A stretch of 64,000 nt of DNA. Source: Microdochium bolleyi. Its lineage: Eukaryota; Ascomycota; Sordariomycetes; Xylariales; Microdochiaceae. Positions 60,864-64,000 of this stretch are shown one piece after another (the stretch's first letter is position 1; each line of letters opens with the position of its first letter). The DNA lies in contig KQ964248.1 of the NCBI GenBank assembly GCA_001566295.1, positions 806,001 through 870,000 of the forward strand, read 5' to 3'. The notes beneath the pieces were generated by a model. That model had not been told where the DNA came from, did not search any database, and saw nothing but the letters and a program-made list of their open reading frames with translations. Both the position numbers and the translations under genes were made by a program.

Positions 60864-61709
60864 CAATTGTTGGAAGGACGTGAGCTTATACTAATATCTA
60901 TCCACCTGACACTAGAGCACCCAGTCGTCGGCGATTCTTCGCCTCTCCCTCGAGGACACTTGACTACAGGATGCCTTTCCTTTTCTCCCATTTGGCGGGT
61001 ATACATGAGGAATTTTCTTACCACGGATACAGGGTTTACCCTTGACTGTTCGGAGTACCTGAAAGCCTAGTGCTGATTTTGCTTTGTTTTTTGCGTGACG
61101 ATCCAGGTGTGCTCGGAGAGTTCGAAAAGATGCGGTCCTTGCCGCAAGGGCTTTCGGTACATTCCCGTGCAGGTTACTCTTTTGAGGTGGGGGTAGATGT
61201 CGTCCTGCCACAGAGCATCTCGCACGAAAAACATTCCAATCATCATAGCGTCTGTATGATGCTACTCTCTTCGTGCAATGTTTTCCCCTCAGGTGTAGCG
61301 GCGTGCGGTCATCTTTCTTCCTGCTTCCAAACGAACGAAACGACAAGATTCGGTGTCTAGCTTAATACATGATCAACACAAACTCAGACCTTCTTGTCTC
61401 TACGTATAAGTTTCTGTTTTAGAGAAAGAGTCCTGAACCTTATGATTATAACTATATGCCCTATCGTGACAGGATTGGAACAAAGAGAATGGGGAGTACC
61501 CTATATGTACGCAAAATCGACCTTGTCGAGAATCGCAACCTCGCCTCCTCAACCTCCACAAAAGACATCGAAACTCCGAAACTTAATCAAGCCGGCCGTA
61601 ATGCGAACCCGCTAAGAACCGCTACACCATGCAAGAAACCGCCCATTACGTGAGTCTAGGCCACACTATTCACTGCCCGGGATGCCTGACTGGCAAGTCC
61701 CCCCTCTCC
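60864..61709. other. 0.85-kb intergenic region between tRNA-Ser and the RGS-LOV gene
   Basis: 3' flank of the RGS-LOV gene and 5' flank of the tRNA gene. A stretch near 61595-61650 faintly resembles a tRNA D arm on the minus strand but does not fold. It is more AT-rich than average. No gene is seen. Confidence 0.5.
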
Positions 61710-63948
61710 TCACGGTCCCTGCGGCATCGGTGGTAGCGCAGCCTTGAGACGAGCATGGTTCGCCGCGGCCCGCTGGTGCGCCGCCGCGCTGTGGCCATTG
61801 CTGCTACCATTAGTAGCAGTGGGGAAAGACATGTCCACCGCCGCCGACCTCCCGTGGTGCAAGCTCCCCTGCGCACTGTTGCTGACCATCGATGCGGCCG
61901 CGGACGAGGCGGCCTGCTGTTGGTATTGGTGCCGTGCCGGCTGCCGTCTCCCCGTGAGATGCTGTCTCAGATCGCCCTGCGATGGCTGCTGCTCCTGCTG
62001 TGCGTGACGAGGCTGGGCGAGCTGCGCGTCGAGGAAGCTTCCGCCTCCCAGACTGATGTCGTCCATGTCTGGCGTCTCGTCTCCGCGCCGGTGGTACCCG
62101 CGCTGAGATTGTGCCTGGCCGTGAGATGATCGTGGTGGTTGCACCCCGCCGTGGCCACCGTTCGAAATCGACTGCCGCTCAAGGTCATGCTGATCCTGAT
62201 GCCCGTTGTGGCCGATTTGCCTGGTCACCGGCGGCGCCTCGCGCGGCCGGCGCACACTCGCCTCGGCTTCGTCCTCGACAAGCACCACCATCCACACTCC
62301 CACCGCGCCGTTGCCGCCGATCAGCGGCGTGCAGTGGATCCAGCGGCCTTTTCCTACCGCCGCAGACTCCTTGTCGCCCTGGCTCTGCCGTTTCGAGCGG
62401 ACGTCCGAGAGCCACCGCACTTTGGCCGTCACGCCGTGGCCGTCGGCGAACGCCTGCGTGAGGGCGTCCTTGACATGCCGCGAGCCGCCAATGCGGTCCA
62501 TGAAGCTGCTCTGCAGCATGCCAGGGACACGCATCGTAGGGCTGGCGAACAGGATCCGCAGGTTCGGATACGGCCGCACGAGGAGGTAGTGCTCGTAGAT
62601 GCCGCTGAGTCTACCACCTGTCGTCCCAGGCAGCGCCATGATCGGGTCGCTGTCCCGCCGCTGTATCGAAGCGTCGTCCCGGATGAGCAGTCTCGGCTTG
62701 TTCCAGTTCGTCAGGTTGGCGTCGTCACTACCGTCGCCTCCCTGCACGGCCTGTCTTGTGCGGTGCAGGGAGCCGCCGTGCTCGCGGACCGTCTTGAGCT
62801 CGGTCAGGTTGAACATCTCAGCCAGGTCGCGGAACTCGTCTTTGTCCGCGGTATCGGCGGCGGCAGGGATGTCTGCCCGGCTCGCGTCAAAGCCGCCCCG
62901 CTGTTCGGCTTCCCGGGCTTCCTCTCGCTGCACAAGCCGTTCCATCGACTCCAGCCCCGAGCACTCCTTCACCAGCCCTGAGACGTCGACTTGGGCGCCG
63001 ATGAAGTAGCGAACATTGCCCCGACTGTCGTACAGAGGCGCGACCATGAGCAGGTTCATGAACGGCGACCCGTCTCGCCTGTAGTTGAGGAATGTCTCGC
63101 AGTGCTCCTTGCCGGCTAGGATCTTCTCCTTAAGTCGTCGTACGCTTGATGGGTTCGTCTTCGGTCCCTGGAGGAAACGACAATTCCGGCCAAGCACATA
63201 GTTCATGCCGTATTGCGTTGTGCGGTGGAATTCTGTGGCAAGCTTGTCAGTATTGCGTCCATGGTTCGGGTTGTCAAGAGGACCATCTACCTTCACTTGC
63301 GAAAATGATCGGATTGTCGGGGCGGGAAGGGTCTGTCAGGCAGAATACTTCGGCAAGACCTTCCGAGAGGTCCCTCAGATGGACAGGCAAGGTGTCAGCG
63401 ATACGCCGCTTGATGGTGATGCTGACAGTGCGCACCCACGTCTGCGTGATATACGCGGGCAGGTCCTCGCGCGCGAGCAGCTCAAACGCCTGGTCTGCCT
63501 TGGCCTGTAGATCGTCGTTGACAGTTTTTTGTATCGGCTGATCAGATAGGTTGAACCCGCTGAGTGGCTGGAGGGAGCTTGTGATCGAGTTGACGTATTC
63601 CACCGCTTTCATGGCCTTCAGTGCGTCAAGATAGTATACGAGTACGGGCACGGAAGCCGGGTTGGCTGTGCACAGGAAGGTAGTGAACCGCTGGAGAAGT
63701 GTCGGGTCTTCGAAGATGACCTTGAGGTGCTCTTTCGAAAAGAGTAGCTCCGAGCGTGCCTCCAGGGAGTATTGCGTCGGCGCATTGGCCGGGACGACCA
63801 GGTCGAAAGACGCCGGGTCGATCTCTTCCTCCGCAAGTGGCTCCAGGCCATCATTGTTCCCGGCGCCCTTGGTCTGCAGAGCCGGCAGGGCAGAGTTGCC
63901 CGGTGCGAATGAAGAGATCGAGGAGGGAGCATGGGACATGTTAGACAT
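61710..63948 (-). CDS. RGS-LOV blue-light photoreceptor (BcLOV4-like)
   Basis: Two exons, 63948-63291 and 63232-61710, with a 58-bp intron, give 726 aa starting MSNMSHAPSSISSF. Residues about 60-200 form an RGS domain (LLFSKEHLKVIFEDPTLLQR, VYYLDALKAMKAVEYV). A LOV/PAS domain follows at about 210-320 and spans the intron: NPIIFASE/EFHRTTQYG, then GRNCRFLQGPKTN with the flavin-adduct cysteine Cys237, LNYRRDGSPFMNLLMVAPL and VRYFIGAQVDVS. After it come a segment ending in LRILFASPTMRVPGMLQSSF and a Gln/His/Ser-rich tail. This layout matches fungal RGS-LOV proteins such as Botrytis BcLOV4, reported to bind anionic membrane lipids when lit. G-protein GAP activity is expected from the RGS fold but is not shown by sequence. 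Whether an additional 5' exon exists cannot be judged, as the window ends 52 bases upstream. Confidence 0.93.
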
Positions 63949-64000
63949 GATGCTCTTCCGTGCGTCTGACGGGGATCTCGTTGACGCTCCCTGGTGCTGG

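Noticed and set aside
61595..61650. tRNA D-arm-like sequence (TGGTGTAGCGGTTCTTAGCG on minus)
   Set aside because: No acceptor, anticodon or T arm that pairs; likely coincidence or a fragment.
57765..63948. secondary-metabolite cluster around the 2OG oxygenase
   Set aside because: No backbone synthase, P450, transporter or pathway regulator lies nearby; neighbours are housekeeping or signalling genes.

Overview
The window looks like nuclear DNA of a filamentous ascomycete, most likely a Sordariomycete. Genes carry short introns of about 50-140 bp with GT..AG ends. The gene content is typical of moulds: a RGS-LOV blue-light receptor, a NDT80/VIB-1-type transcription factor, a conidiation-type homeobox factor and a Raf2/DIM-7-like RFTS protein. 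The species cannot be named from this sequence. I rebuilt 13 protein genes by joining frames at splice sites, and found one intron-containing tRNA gene. I saw no transposon ORF, rRNA gene or CRISPR array.

Left part (1-30.7 kb): NAD-type malic enzyme (-, 922-3012), the replication-fork protein Tof1/Swi1 (-, 8227-12065), a homeobox transcription factor (-, 15540-17713), then a 9.1-kb stretch with no supported gene. After that come a dolichyldiphosphatase (-, 26849-27635) and, divergent from it, an RWD-RBR ubiquitin ligase of the Itt1/RNF14 type (+, 28630-30746).

Middle (30.7-48 kb): a 13.5-kb gene desert of ordinary, not AT-rich, composition. It holds a degenerate tandem repeat near 32.1-32.6 kb and a coding-like but broken island near 43.4-43.6 kb. 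It ends at a NDT80/PhoG-like (VIB-1/XprG family) transcription factor (+, 44254-46438). Both long deserts lie next to developmental transcription factors, and the two longest lie upstream of them. This suggests large regulatory regions or non-coding transcripts, which is inference.

Right part (48-64 kb) is compact: a nuclear-looking fungal-specific protein resembling DUF2011 (+), mitochondrial 3-hydroxyacyl-CoA dehydrogenase (-), the RFTS-domain protein (+), Mkt1 (-), a 2-oxoglutarate/Fe(II) oxygenase (+), a small membrane protein of the fungal 'rhomboid family' type (-), tRNA-Ser(CGA) (-) and the RGS-LOV photoreceptor (-). Neighbours are mostly convergent or divergent pairs, with convergent gaps as short as about 200 bp. 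I see no biosynthetic cluster; the genes are a mix of housekeeping, chromatin and signalling functions.

Most worth following up are the RGS-LOV gene, the tRNA intron with its 9-bp inverted repeat, the two deserts, the 32-kb repeat, the broken coding island, and a recurrent perfect palindrome TGTACGTACA.
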